From: Tieghemiomyces parasiticus
Lineage: Eukaryota; Kickxellomycota; Dimargaritomycetes; Dimargaritales; Dimargaritaceae
Assembly: GCA_027575765.1 (NCBI GenBank)
Contig: JANBPT010000739.1
Span: 1 to 24,404, forward strand
Direction: 5' to 3'
DNA length: 24,404 nucleotides
In this document: positions 1 to 10,130 of the stretch, one piece after another
How positions within the stretch are numbered: the stretch's first letter is position 1
How the letters are laid out: each line of letters starts with the position of its first letter
Position numbers and translations under genes: made by a program
The notes under the pieces: model-generated
The model's input: only the letters and a program-made list of their open reading frames with translations
Databases searched by the model: none
What the model was told of the DNA's origin: nothing

Positions 1-134
1 AGGACGCCGCTGCCCACCGTCGGCGGGATGTAGGCGACCCCATGCGAGGCTGTAGACGCCAGGCCAGGCCGTGGAGCAATGGACGCCGCCTGTGGGGGCG
101 AAGCAGGCTGTGGACGGGAAGCCGGGGCGTCCAT
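1..134 (-). CDS. Possible N terminus of an unidentified protein, cut by the left edge
   Basis: On the minus strand an ATG at 134 opens a frame that stays open to position 1 (44 codons plus 2 nt). An in-frame TAG lies seven codons upstream, so this is the first Met of the frame. The translation starts MDAPASRPQPASPPQ and is rich in Ala, Pro and Ser, a common type of low-complexity N terminus in GC-rich fungal genes. The DNA upstream (about 370-720) is C/T-rich on the same strand and has CCAAT boxes further out, as expected of a fungal 5' region. No domain is visible in so short a piece, and chance open frames are frequent in such GC-rich DNA, so this is a tentative call. Confidence 0.35.
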   Translation of the reverse strand, partial: MDAPASRPQPASPPQAASIAPRPGLASTASHGVAYIPPTVGSGV

Positions 135-2040
135 GTGTATGGGGGGAAGTAGCTAGGACTTTGTGCACGGGTGCAGAGCAGCACGGCTACGGAAGGCCGG
201 TGGTGGTGGACAGCTACGTTGGACCGTCAGTAGAGTGACGCTATGGCTGCAGCTAGTCGGCCAATTTCGAGGGCCAGACACGGCGGGCCGAGCAGTACAG
301 AACGCAGGTACGGTGGCGGGGTCAACAGGCCCAACAACCCGGCGCGAAGGACACACTGGACTGCAGGCGGGACAGAGTGGGTAAAAAAGGGGGCGCACGG
401 CGATCGCAGCCTATGGGAGCCCGGAAAATGAGGGATTTAATTTGCTGGGGGGGGAAACCAGGGAAGTGGGGACGGCGGGTCAAGCGTGGTGGCGAGTACG
501 GGACCGAGGGCCGGCGGGAGGTGTGGCGGAGCGGAGAGCCGCGGAAGAGGGAAACGGTCAGGACCGGCTGGCGAAGGGCGGGGGATTGTGGCAAGGTGAG
601 CGGACGAGGGGGCGGAAGAGCGTGTCCAAGGGCGGGGCGGGCGACGTGGGCCGCTATATAGTGCGCTGCTTGAACGGAGGGGGCAGTCGAAGGGAGAACG
701 GGAGGGGGCAGAACGGTGTGGAAGCGCGGCGACGTGACACTGGCCAATCGGACCAGAACCGGCTACCCCGCCGCTCGCCCTATCGAACACCGGCGCTGTT
801 CTGCGGAAGGGGAAGAAGAAGGAAAGAAACCAGCGCGGGGCTGTTCTTTTTCCCCCCGCCGACCTTCCACCCAGCTGCAGCCCATCCATTGGCACAGGGC
901 GACCGCGCATCGCAGTGAATGGGACAGTGGACTCCTGGATATGGCGCACGCATCGCCAGCCGGCCAATGGGCGGGCCCAGGCGAATATCGCGCAAACCAG
1001 CCAGCTCCCACGATGGGCCAGTCTGAGCGGAGCAATCCCGTGGCTTGGCCTGCATTCGTCGGGAGAGAGGGCGGGATATGGCAATTGTTGTGCAGTCCAT
1101 CCGCCGGCGATACGGCGTCGCCACGTACCATTTGGCCCGCAGTCCAGTCCAAGCCCCCCCCCTCCTCACTGTCCCTCCATGACCTGCTCGACCCGCCTGT
1201 GTCACCCCTACAACGGCTCTCTCCCGCCCTGCCCCAGCGTGCTGCCACAGGTGGTCAACAGGACGTCCCTATTGCCTGGACTGCCGCCCTTGGCGCACAC
1301 CCATCCACCGCCTAAGGTAGAGGCCATAGGAACCTCGCCTAGGAGGCAGCCGGCGCTGCCGTACAAACAAGCCTGGCCCAGGGCCCCGACTCCCCACTCT
1401 CGCCGTAGCCCCCGTTGGAGGGTACACGGTGGGCCGCTGGTTACACGCCGTGCGCTTCACCTGGCCACTTGCTTCCGAATGCTGGACCACCCGCTGCGTG
1501 TTCAGGCTTGGCCGCTTCTGGCTGAGCCGCCCGGTGCCTTCTGCAGCAGTAGGGATGGCGGCGAAGACGGTGGAAGAAGGCCGGTGCCACCCGTGATAGC
1601 ACCCCTCAGGGGCCCGTACGCGCCAGTCCTGGCCCTCCCCACCTTCCCGTCTCGACCCAGACCACTTCTCGGCACGGCGGTCCCCACCGTACGCCCCGGC
1701 GTAGTACCGACAGCTTCTCTGCTGAAACGCCAGACCGTATCGTAGGTGAAACGCCGCCGCCTGACCGAGCTCCTCCTGTTCAGCCACTACAAACCATAGG
1801 TAAGTGGAATGGCCTGGCTTGGACCAAAGGGCGAAGGAAGGCTGGCTGTCACGGACAATGGCCGGTGGAGGCAGGTCCGCTATCTGACCCATTCCATCCC
1901 TTTCCATGGCTTCCCCCGTCCACCCGTCCTTGTGACCATGTAAGGGAGAGGAAGCAAAGGGCCTGGCACGCCAAGCCTTCCCCGTGGCGATCCACTGCAG
2001 ACACCTAATTATTTGTACCTCATTTGTTCTCACTGGTGGG
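135..2040. other. GC-rich gene-free stretch, probable upstream region
   Basis: This stretch carries several overlapping open frames of 140-276 codons on both strands, for example 915-1745 plus and 2033-1269 minus. They overlap one another, have no recognisable domain, and are full of Pro/Arg/Ser/Gly, as expected from GC-rich non-coding DNA. About 370-720 is strongly purine-rich on the plus strand. CCAAT boxes occur at 261-265, 744-748 and 964-968 (plus) and 888-892 (minus), and a CTATATAG palindrome lies near 653-660. I read it as promoter/5'UTR and spacer DNA for the gene at the left edge. A long non-coding RNA or an unrecognised spliced gene cannot be excluded. Confidence 0.45.
744..968. 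promoter_or_regulatory. Cluster of CCAAT boxes
   Basis: Three CCAAT pentamers fall within 225 bp: 744-748 (plus, GGCCAATCGG), 888-892 (minus orientation, seen as ATTGG) and 964-968 (plus, GGCCAATGGG). CCAAT is the binding site of the HAP/NF-Y complex, and clusters of it are typical of fungal promoters. They lie 600-830 bp upstream of the proposed minus-strand start at 134. The pentamer is short, so part of the clustering could be chance. Confidence 0.25.
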
Positions 2041-2757
2041 GCTTTGACTGGGTGACCGAATAGACGCGCTAATCCCCCCGCCCACCCTGGCCCCTAGTTC
2101 GACGGACACTACACCCGACCTGCTGAGAATACACGGTACCACGTCTAGGACCGAGGTGACCAACGCCGATTGTTGATATGGAACGGCGAATGCGACCCTC
2201 GTAACGGCCGATGGCCGTGTACCCAATGGTCAAGGGAAGTACTAATCTCGACCCAGGATGACGCCGTATTAACCAACTTTGAGGCCCAGCCTTGGTAAAA
2301 GTGAGCTGAAGTATGGTCGTTGGTGTCTGAGATATCTGCGGCTGCGGTTTATAGTGACAGGGTGGTTGTCAATGTGCACCAACGAGTACCCCACCGTTTG
2401 GGTTAATTCATGCGAACAATGACCTTTTGGGGCCTATGTGAATTCCTTGACCGCGCGCTTGTCTAGCATTTAAGAGTAGACTATCGAGACAGGAGAATGC
2501 AATTATTGTGGCCCCGCTGTGATTTCCACTGAAAAAATGGATGATAATGGATTGGTTATATAAAAAAGGCCCACAATAAAGAATTAAGCTCAGCGGGGCA
2601 GAATCCTACCTCGAACTATCCCTTGGCCAATCAAATTGTTAGTATCCCCCCCGCTCATTCCCTTAATTTCAGATTATTCATCTATTTCCCTTACCATACT
2701 CTCCTCTGAAAATTTCGTGTGATCGGCTATATTAATTATTATGCTGGTTGAGCCACC
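2041..2757. other. AT-richer intergenic region downstream of the RING ligase gene
   Basis: There is no supportable gene here. Composition changes from GC-rich to clearly AT-richer near 2040. A well-formed TATA-like element TATATAAAAAAGG is at 2557-2569 on the plus strand, preceded by ATTGG at 2551-2555 and followed by AATAAA at 2575-2580; another CCAAT is at 2627-2631. No plus-strand gene follows, because 2758 onward is the 3' exon of the minus-strand RING gene. Read on the minus strand, the T-rich TTTTTTATATAA could instead belong to the 3' end-processing region of that gene, 190-200 nt past its stop codon. Confidence 0.5.
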
Positions 2758-4557
2758 TCACACCAATGCTGATTGTAGAGTGTGGATATTGGAATTTTCC
2801 GACTTCGCCTCCAGCGAACGACCCGCCCGTGTGCCAAGTTTGTTTGTTTTTCGGTGCAGCGTCCCAGCAATCGCTAAGCCTGGTTTAACTGGGAACCGGC
2901 AGAGCGGACAAGTTCCTGAGCAAGTAGTCAGCCAGTCGTCAACGCAGTAAGGGTGAAAGGCGTGGTGACAGGCCAACATACGTAGCGGTTCGCCGTGGTC
3001 AAATACGTCATCACAAACTGGACACAAGGCCGGTCCCCGGAGGTGGCACTGGCGGAGCTTAGCCATGATCTGATCATAGTTGTCCGTTTCGTCGGATTGA
3101 ATAGGGGACACGGCGGCAGCGGAGTGCCCGTTCGGGGTGCTAGGGTAAGATGAATCCGGATGGCCATTGCTGGTTACTAGGCTGTTCAGCTGAGACGAGC
3201 GGCTCTTTGATTCTACAGCCTGGATTTTGGGATGGTCAGGTGTTATACTAACGACTGTGCTGCTGGTTTGTGCAGTGGTCAGTGGGGAGGGGAGAGTCTG
3301 AACGAGAGAATATTTCAGGCCCCGATTACTCGATTGGTTATAGCTGTACCTGTGATTCTCGTCATGGCTAGTTAGCGTCTTTTCTCCGGTAGTATTAACA
3401 TCGGACTTGTCAAGTGACCTGTCTGGCAGGAGATGGGCCTTACGAAACCGGTCAATGGCCTTCTTCGTACAGAAGCGATAGCTACCGGCCTTCTTTATGT
3501 CGTAGGTGGTAGTGGGCAAGGTTTCCAGCTGGCTGAGGCGCAACGGTGGGGCTTTCGGGGTTCGAACTAATGCCTCCAACCGTATCTGGGCTCGAAAGCG
3601 ACGCCGCTGCATTTGCTTGTTCCGCCGGTTTTCCTCCATTGCCTTCCGGAGCCGCCGCTGGCGTAGGTATACGTAGCAGAAGATGACTGTTGGAAATAAG
3701 GGAATGTCACCATAATCAATGCGGTGTCTGGTTAGTATGGGAGGCTAAGTAATGGTGTCAGTCGGTCGATATACCGGTGCCATGGTCATGCCCTGTTAGA
3801 TAATGTCGTTAGCAGTTCCAAGTTAACACCTACGTAGAATGAGTAATAGTACAATGGGGACACTCACTCCGGCCACTAAACCGACGTTCACCGTGGAGTT
3901 GGCATTCGACAGCCCCGGGCGGAAAGGACTACGTGTCAGCCGGCCCCACAAGCGGTGGCGATACTTCCCAGTAGTATCGGCCTCATTTTTGCTGATCCGC
4001 ATGTCGTTGGTCAAGGTGGCAGCGGTGGTATTTCTGGAGGGGTCCCGCTGGAACCGGGTGATTTGGCGCGCCAGTTGGGCCCCTGCGGTACTATTGATGG
4101 CGAAACAGGGGGTGCTAATTCGTGGCACGGCGTTGACTATTTTGGTGTAATCGGTTTGGTTGTCGACGGGGTAGACTAAAGTGGCTTTGATACGTGGGTG
4201 CATTATGGCCTGGATGGCGGACACAATGCCTTGGGGATTTTCGACAGGGAATACGAGTACGTGGTCTACTTTGTCCAGGAGGTCGGGCAGGCCCTTGGGG
4301 TCGTATAGAAACAGGATTCCGTCGAAGGTAGTGACGGCCCCCAGGAAGGCTGCGTTGTTGTGTGCCTCCCAGTCGGTCACAATCTGTGTGGAAGAGACAT
4401 TCTTTACCATGGCGTAGGACTGCGGGTCCAAGTAGAGAAGGTCGTCGCTGACGCTGACCGTCCCAACCACTATAGCAGCGACCAGGAAGTTTATAAAAAG
4501 GGGACCCCCAACGCATAGGGCGACGGCCCACCGCCGTAACGCTTGGAGTATCGGCAT
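2758..4557 (-). CDS. PA-TM-RING family E3 ubiquitin-protein ligase (membrane-anchored RING-H2)
   Basis: Two exons: 4557-3834 and 3686-2758. The 147-nt intron (3833-3687) has donor GTAGGTG and acceptor TTCCAACAG and splits a codon after its first base. The joined product is 550 residues. Order: N-terminal hydrophobic signal/anchor (about 10-32); luminal protease-associated (PA)-like domain (about 60-170) with several N-glycosylation sequons; one transmembrane segment (about 225-248) completed exactly by the splice and followed by basic LRQRRLRK; Ser/Thr-rich linker; RING-H2 finger with Cys463, Cys466, Cys481, His483, His486, Cys489, Cys501 and Cys504. Such proteins are E3 ligases of endosomes, vacuole or Golgi; the PA domain faces the lumen and the RING faces the cytosol, where it binds an E2. 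The ATG at 4557 is the first Met after an in-frame stop. The architecture is clear; the specific orthologue (RNF13-like or other) is not. Confidence 0.88.
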
Positions 4558-4876
4558 CAGCAGAGTGGGCGGGTGAAGTGTGAGTTGGGAGGGGGGCGGG
4601 TGTAATTATTACCTCGTAATCAAGAAAACGCCGGTGGTTGGGAAATAGGAAAATAGTAAAACAACGAATTCGTACGTCTAAAAGTACGAAATGGCGGTAG
4701 GGAACGGTGGAGAGCACAGGCTATCCTACTTAACATGGCATGTAAGTGTAAAAATACAAAAATGAAAAATGAAGACAGTCGACCAGCTATCCTTAGGCTG
4801 CTATATAACTATTGACTTAGACGCACTACCTGTCTTTCCTTCCTGGATTCACGGAAACACGGTAAAACCGAGAAAT

Positions 4877-4890
4877 AGAGAGAGAGAGAG
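4877..4890. repeat. (AG)7 microsatellite
   Basis: A 14-bp uninterrupted AG run lies in the spacer upstream of the PA-TM-RING gene. It reads as a CT tract on that gene's strand, about 330 nt upstream of its start codon. Confidence 0.8.
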
Positions 4891-5740
4891 CCAGAGGAAG
4901 GGAACGCGCAAGTTTGCTCTGGCGATGAATTCTGATGTACATCTCGCCGGTCCGAAACCCGACCTACCGATTGATTGCTCCATGATATCGACCAGACAGA
5001 CAGCCAGGGTTATTGTGGAAGAAGGTAAAGATGTCCGCCCTGGCAGCCCCTCCCCTTCCTGTTGAAGATTACAAGGGAAGGGGCAGAACCCTGTTTGCCC
5101 CATCCTGACCACCACTATGACTCGCCTCGCCTTTCCAGCCGCGAAACGACATTTACCCACGGTTCGCAACGTAGATAATTCACTAGTATTATTCTAGTAC
5201 ATTTCACTTGACGACTCACACTTACGGGTTATGCTGAACATAGGGGAGACTCCCCGCCCTGGAAGAAGAGCGAGATCCGGGCTGTCATCTGTGCCTCCAT
5301 GAAGGACTTATTGATGCGAATGCGAAGGCAGCTGTCAATTATATAACAACTACTTAATCAATGTGACGTTGCAGCTTAGAAGCGTGGACAGCGCAATGGT
5401 AGCAATAATAGGGACCTCTGAATAGTAATAGGCCCCGGGTAACCTGTAATGTGGCGGGTGGTGTACAACGTATGTTAGCCGAGCACCAGTTCACTAGGCG
5501 GACTATGGCTTAACACCCCCTTCACATCGCAAAAGCTGCAATACGGGTGATCAAAAATATGGTTGAAAACAAGCCTTTTAAAGCCGACGGACTTTGTACC
5601 CCAGAGGAAGGCGGCCCGTCCAATCATTATCGTTGGCTTTGGGCCTTGAGAGGTCGGAGATATCTCATTAAATTGTAAGATGCACCATTTCAACTGATCA
5701 CTCGAGCAGTGGATCGTCGATATGACGATCACGCACACCC

Positions 5741-5754
5741 ACACACACACACAC
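5741..5754. repeat. (AC)7 microsatellite
   Basis: A 14-bp AC run is preceded by the interrupted ACGCACACCC and followed by ATGTAT. It lies in intergenic DNA downstream of the methyltransferase gene. Confidence 0.8.
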
Positions 5755-6018
5755 ATGTATACACCGATCCTCCGGTAGCGGCTTGTCTCATCGGCCTCCC
5801 AGCCCTATTTACAAACCTCCACCCACTGGCTTGCGAGTACGTAGAATGCTGAGGTATATTACGAACTCAACCAAGTCCATAGTGACTGCGGCCACGGCAC
5901 CAGGCGAGCTTGGACGATGCCAATATTTGCCGAACGCGTGACAATCAAAACCGATAAATTAACTAAGGATGGTGGCTAGATCTCCAAGTTAGCCCAATGT
6001 ATAGCGTCAAGGAGATGA

Positions 6019-8772
6019 TCACAGGTTGTAACCGATGGTGCGCTTGATCAACCGGGGGTTAGCCATACGGCTGAAGACCATCTGGACGAGGCCGAGGGTG
6101 CGGGTGGCGTAAGCACCCTCACAGTAAGCAAAGTAGTACTCCCACTTGCGCTTGAACACGTCGTCGTAAACGGGGAACCCCTGCTCGTTTGTGACGTGGG
6201 TCTGAGTGGCGGCGAACTTGTCAAACTTGAGCATAAAGTTCTCGCGCCAGACCTGCAGCGTGCGGGCATAGTCGGTCGGATAGTTCTCGAGGTGATCGAG
6301 GACCAGGTGACCTTTGCTACCGACGTGGGCGGCTTCGGTGAGGGTGGTCACGGTAGGGCACTCGCCACCGGGGAAAATGTACTTGCGGATGAAATCGACG
6401 CCCTTGCGGTAAGCGGCGTACCGCGACTCGGGCATCGTGATGGCCTGAATGGCGAAGATGCCGTGCTCCGGGTGGAGAAGGCGGTGCGCGCACTCAAAGT
6501 AGGTGGGCATGAATTCAGCGCCCACGGCTTCCACCATCTCGATCGAGACGATCTTGTCGAACTGGTGGGTGGCCGGATCTAGGTTGCGGTAGTCGCAGAG
6601 CAGGACCTCGATGCGATCCGACAGGCCGGCCGCCCGGATCCGGTCCTCGGCGAGGAGTTTCTGCTCTTTGCTCAGGGTCAAGCTGGTAACGCGGCAACCG
6701 GTCGTCTTGGCGGCCTGTTGGAGGCCACCGGGAATTATAGCGGGTAGAAGTGTGGAGTAGGAAGCAATGGGTTAGAGAGGAGCGCGAGGTAAATTTTCCG
6801 CGGGTAGACAATTCCGGGTGAAAAGGATGACGGGCGCAGGTTTCGAATCGTAATTATAAACTGTCAGGGACCTGAAAGCCACTACAACAGTCACCATCTG
6901 GATTCCTGACAAACGTACCAGAATGGCGAACGAGCCCCAGCCGGTGCCAATCTCCAGAACATGGTCACGGGCCTCGATCTGGGCCTTCTCGATCATGAGG
7001 GACAGTTTGCGGATCTGGGCCTCCTCAAGGGTATCGGTGGGACTCTGCCAGACTCCCGAGGAGTAGGTCATGGTAGGATCCAAGAACTCGGCGAACATGT
7101 CGTTACCCAGGTCGTAGTGGGCGCTGATGTTGTTGATGGAATTATTGATGGTGTTGGCCAGGCGGGAGTGCATGATGACGTCCAGGCTGTTGAATATCAG
7201 GTTGTAGCTGGAGGTGCCATCGGCCAAGTGATCACGGTTCTCGAGGAAGAGCTAATAAGGGGGGAGGGAAAGATCGGTACGCAGAGGAGAGGGCGCAAGA
7301 TCAGGCGGGAGGTGAACGGACGTAACGTATAAATGTTTGTTTAAGACGATGCTTTTGGCGACCAGATAAGTCTATATTGACATTGGATGGCACCATTGAT
7401 TGTGCACCCTGAAACGCGCAATGAAACCGATTGTTCACGCTTCAAACTGGGTCACGCTTCAGGACCAGCGTGGCCCCCGGGTGAGCCCCAAGTGGGCGTG
7501 CTGGACGCGGCGGCGGGACTGCGCGAGGCCACCTGGGGACCTGGGTTCAGCTGCGTACCTTGATGAATCCTGCTAGATTGTTGATCTTGATCTCCTCCTT
7601 CATGTAAGCCTCGGACAGACCCTAATGGTGCAGGATGGCCCGTGGCGTAATGAGGAAGGAGAGGGTCGGGCGAAGGCGTGAAGGGGATGGGAAGGGAGGG
7701 GGGCATCCACAGCTAATTAGGGTGCGACAAAATAAGGGGGCCTGGGAACTTTACCAGGGAAAACTATAGGGTGTGCAAGTTCGAATAGGAAGAGAGTGGC
7801 CCGAGCGGCGTGGGGTATTCAAGGGTCAGCCAGCCAATGGCCCTCACCCTGGTTAGGTATGGGACCGGCTTCTCTTCTTCAATTCGGCTCGCAATTACCC
7901 CTTCCCTCTCCCGCCATTATGGACAGTAAGGTTGGCCCATCGCTCATCGATAAGAGGCACAGGGAGGGGAAGATCTTCGCCGAGGAGGAAGCCCATGGCC
8001 AATAAACCCTTACTTACCAAGTCGGACCGGAGCACTAGGCGGGCCCAGAAATTATCGTTCAGCACGCGGAGGACCACGGGCGGCCGGGTCTCGTCCTCAG
8101 TGCCGAAAGTGTGCATCTCATCGCCAGTGACAATGGTGAGCTGGCCGATTTGGATGCTCTTGAGCATGCTCAACATACTGCTTTTGCCTACAGGAGGGGT
8201 TAATGGTTTTAACGGCCAGGGGGTACGGGTTTGTAACGGGTACATACTGTCGGTTAATTATACAGCTCGTTGCCGAGACCTTGTTACAAGGAATGTTACT
8301 CGTGGCCTATGGCGGAGTCTAGCCATAGTACCCTGGCAACGCTGTACATCGTGGCGTACAGGTGGCGTAACGGAAAGGTGGAACGTAACAGACAAACGGC
8401 AACGTGCAGGCGGGGAGCCCCCACTGCTGCCGCATACTGCTCAAAGACAGATAACGCATACTGCTGGAGTGAGGCAAGGCCAGGGGATCGGAAATTGAGT
8501 ATTACTGAGCCTTGCCATCTCGTCCACTAGGCGTCGGGCCACGGAACCAAGCTTCACACCACAATGTACTGAATGACCCCACTCTCTTCTCCTGAGGTAT
8601 GCACAGCGTATGAGCTGTTATTCGTTGTCTGCGGAAATTGATTTCTAGAATACTTACAGGTGCCCGTGAAGGTGGGCCAGACTCCGCTAGTTGCGGCGTC
8701 CTTGGCGGCGCGGAGTGAGCTCAGCGCCTGGCTTAACAATGAAGCGGGGGTCACGGCGTTCTGGGTGCTCAT
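6019..8772 (-). CDS. Cyclopropane-fatty-acid-synthase-type SAM-dependent methyltransferase
   Basis: Five exons: 8772-8658, 8187-8018, 7621-7559, 7251-6919 and 6714-6019. All introns are GT-AG with GTAAGT, GTAAGT, GTACGC and GTACGT donors; the frame closes to 458 residues ending GYNL. The family transfers a one-carbon unit from S-adenosylmethionine to double bonds of phospholipid acyl chains at the membrane surface. Visible motifs: N-terminal segment with GLSEAYMKEE (96-105), equivalent to the GEAYMxG element; HYDLGNDMF (161-169); TYSSGVW (178-184); SAM-binding LEIGTGWG (215-222); SIEMVEAVG (284-292) with Glu289; QAIT (317-320); YIFPGG; TDYARTL with Tyr376. By comparison with E. coli Cfa, the bicarbonate-site Glu, Ile and Tyr are kept, but the Cys is Ser181 and the His is Gln317. 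The start at 8772 follows an in-frame TAG five codons upstream. Intron 1 (470 nt) could hide a small exon. Product chemistry (cyclopropane or methyl branch) cannot be read from sequence. Confidence 0.88.
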
Positions 8773-10084
8773 GATGGCAGTTGTCTAGGAGGGGATAGCG
8801 GTGGAAAGGGTAGCCAACTATGGAGCGCACGAGGGTGATGAAAGATTTAGAGTAGAGGATTAGACGGGGCTTGGCTGGGAGCGAACCGGATCGGACAATG
8901 TTTAATTACAAAACCCACTTTAACGACTCAGCATCTGTGTGGAGGAAGTGGCACTTACCAAGCGACGGGGTTCAAAATGCTGGGGTGTTGCGCTATGGTA
9001 TTGAAGCTAGAGGAGGGCACAACGGGTCAAAGCAAGTGCAGGCCAAAGAAAGTCGAGGGGAGGGCGGGAGGGTATAAAGCGGGGTTGAACGGGTTCAGGG
9101 CAGCTGGAACCCCGAGGGTTGGCTATTTAAAGGTCAATGTGGTTCTACTGGTATCCACGGCGTAGCTGGCTGGCCTCTTGGCGGGGGAAAGGAATGGGCG
9201 GCCACATGAGGGGGAAAGGGGAACCTCTACCCCTTCAGTCTTAGGCTTCGCAACCAAAAGCCCACCTACATTTTTCAGTGGACTGTTCGGGGTCTCCGAT
9301 GTGCATCAAGCTACTCGGCCTCAGGATCCTATCCATTCCCCTTCTTCCCCGATCCGTCCTCTCTCTTCCCCAGCTGATAGGCTGCTGCAAGCCGGCACAA
9401 GTGGTCAGCTTGCCGGGTCTTGGCTTGCACTGGGCAATGCCTACCGGGACGCCAGCTAGCATTAGGAATATCCACGAATCATACTTGCCATTCGCGATAT
9501 GCACCTTTTTCTCCGACCGTGCGGTCCGTTGTTGCTGCTCCACTACCTCTTTCAAGCCACCGCTGCTAATTCCAACTATACTAGCAGCCCCAGGACTTAC
9601 ACGTCGTCATCGCAGAGCGTGATGTGTAAAAACCTGGCGGGCGGAACGACTTAAGTGGCCGAAACGGGAACATCCAGGCTAGTCACGCCTCCACTTGCCA
9701 GGGCCTCGGTCCAGTCGGGGAACACCGTTAAACCTGCCTCGATTCCCACCTACCCCCGCCCAGTGGTCCCTCGTCCAACGATCCATCTCCCTTCCTTACG
9801 TGTGTTCTCCAATCATACATGATCGACTGACCTCGCACTGTGGCCGCCAAGGGGCCTTCCTCCGTGTATTAAGTACATTAACCCATAATGGATAAACCTC
9901 GCTGGCCTACCTCACGCCTGCATGGGAACTCGGGCGAAAGGTTCAACCGGTAATTGATCGAAGAAAGTGGTGGTAGAGGTAGGCTTACAAACCTCATTTA
10001 CAGCCAGCAGCCATTTGCGGGTGATCACTATATCCCGTGGGTGTGGTGAACCACCGGTTGTCTGTGCTGACACGCCTGTGTAGA

Positions 10085-10130
10085 ACCCACTCGACCAGGG
10101 TTTCATATGTTCGTATGTGGTCAAGTGGGT
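10085..10130. repeat. Inverted repeat / hairpin
   Basis: The arms ACCCACTCGACC (10085-10096) and GGTCAAGTGGGT (10119-10130) are complementary at 11 of 12 positions. Between them CATA and TATG can pair around TGTTCG, with an asymmetric internal bulge. It lies in the gene-free divergent spacer. It could be a structured RNA element, a two-fold regulatory-protein site or the remnant of a small inverted-repeat transposon. No flanking target duplication is obvious. Confidence 0.5.

Larger units (their letters stand above)
4558..6018. other. Intergenic region between the RING ligase and methyltransferase genes
   Basis: No gene is supportable in these 1.46 kb; open frames are under 110 codons and match nothing I know. 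Both flanking genes are on the minus strand, so this must hold the promoter of the RING ligase (near 4558) and the 3' region of the methyltransferase (near 6018). CTATATAAC at about 4800-4808 reads GTTATATAG on the minus strand, about 245 nt upstream of the RING start, and could be a TATA-like element. Two dinucleotide microsatellites are listed separately. I found no canonical AATAAA on the minus strand just past 6019. Confidence 0.5.

Noticed and set aside
437..1315. Overlapping open frames of 140-215 codons on both strands as genes
   Set aside because: They overlap each other on opposite strands, have no recognisable domain and are dominated by Pro, Arg, Ser and Gly, as chance frames in GC-rich DNA are.
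1269..2033. 254-codon minus-strand frame as a gene
   Set aside because: No family resemblance or domain, starts at a composition boundary, and is opposed by a 276-codon plus-strand frame over the same DNA; neither is credible alone.
4769..5169. 98- and 106-codon frames on opposite strands
   Set aside because: Short, overlapping on opposite strands, containing a microsatellite, and without any domain.
8270..8530. 86-codon plus-strand frame as a gene
   Set aside because: It lies wholly inside intron 1 of the methyltransferase on the opposite strand and resembles nothing known.
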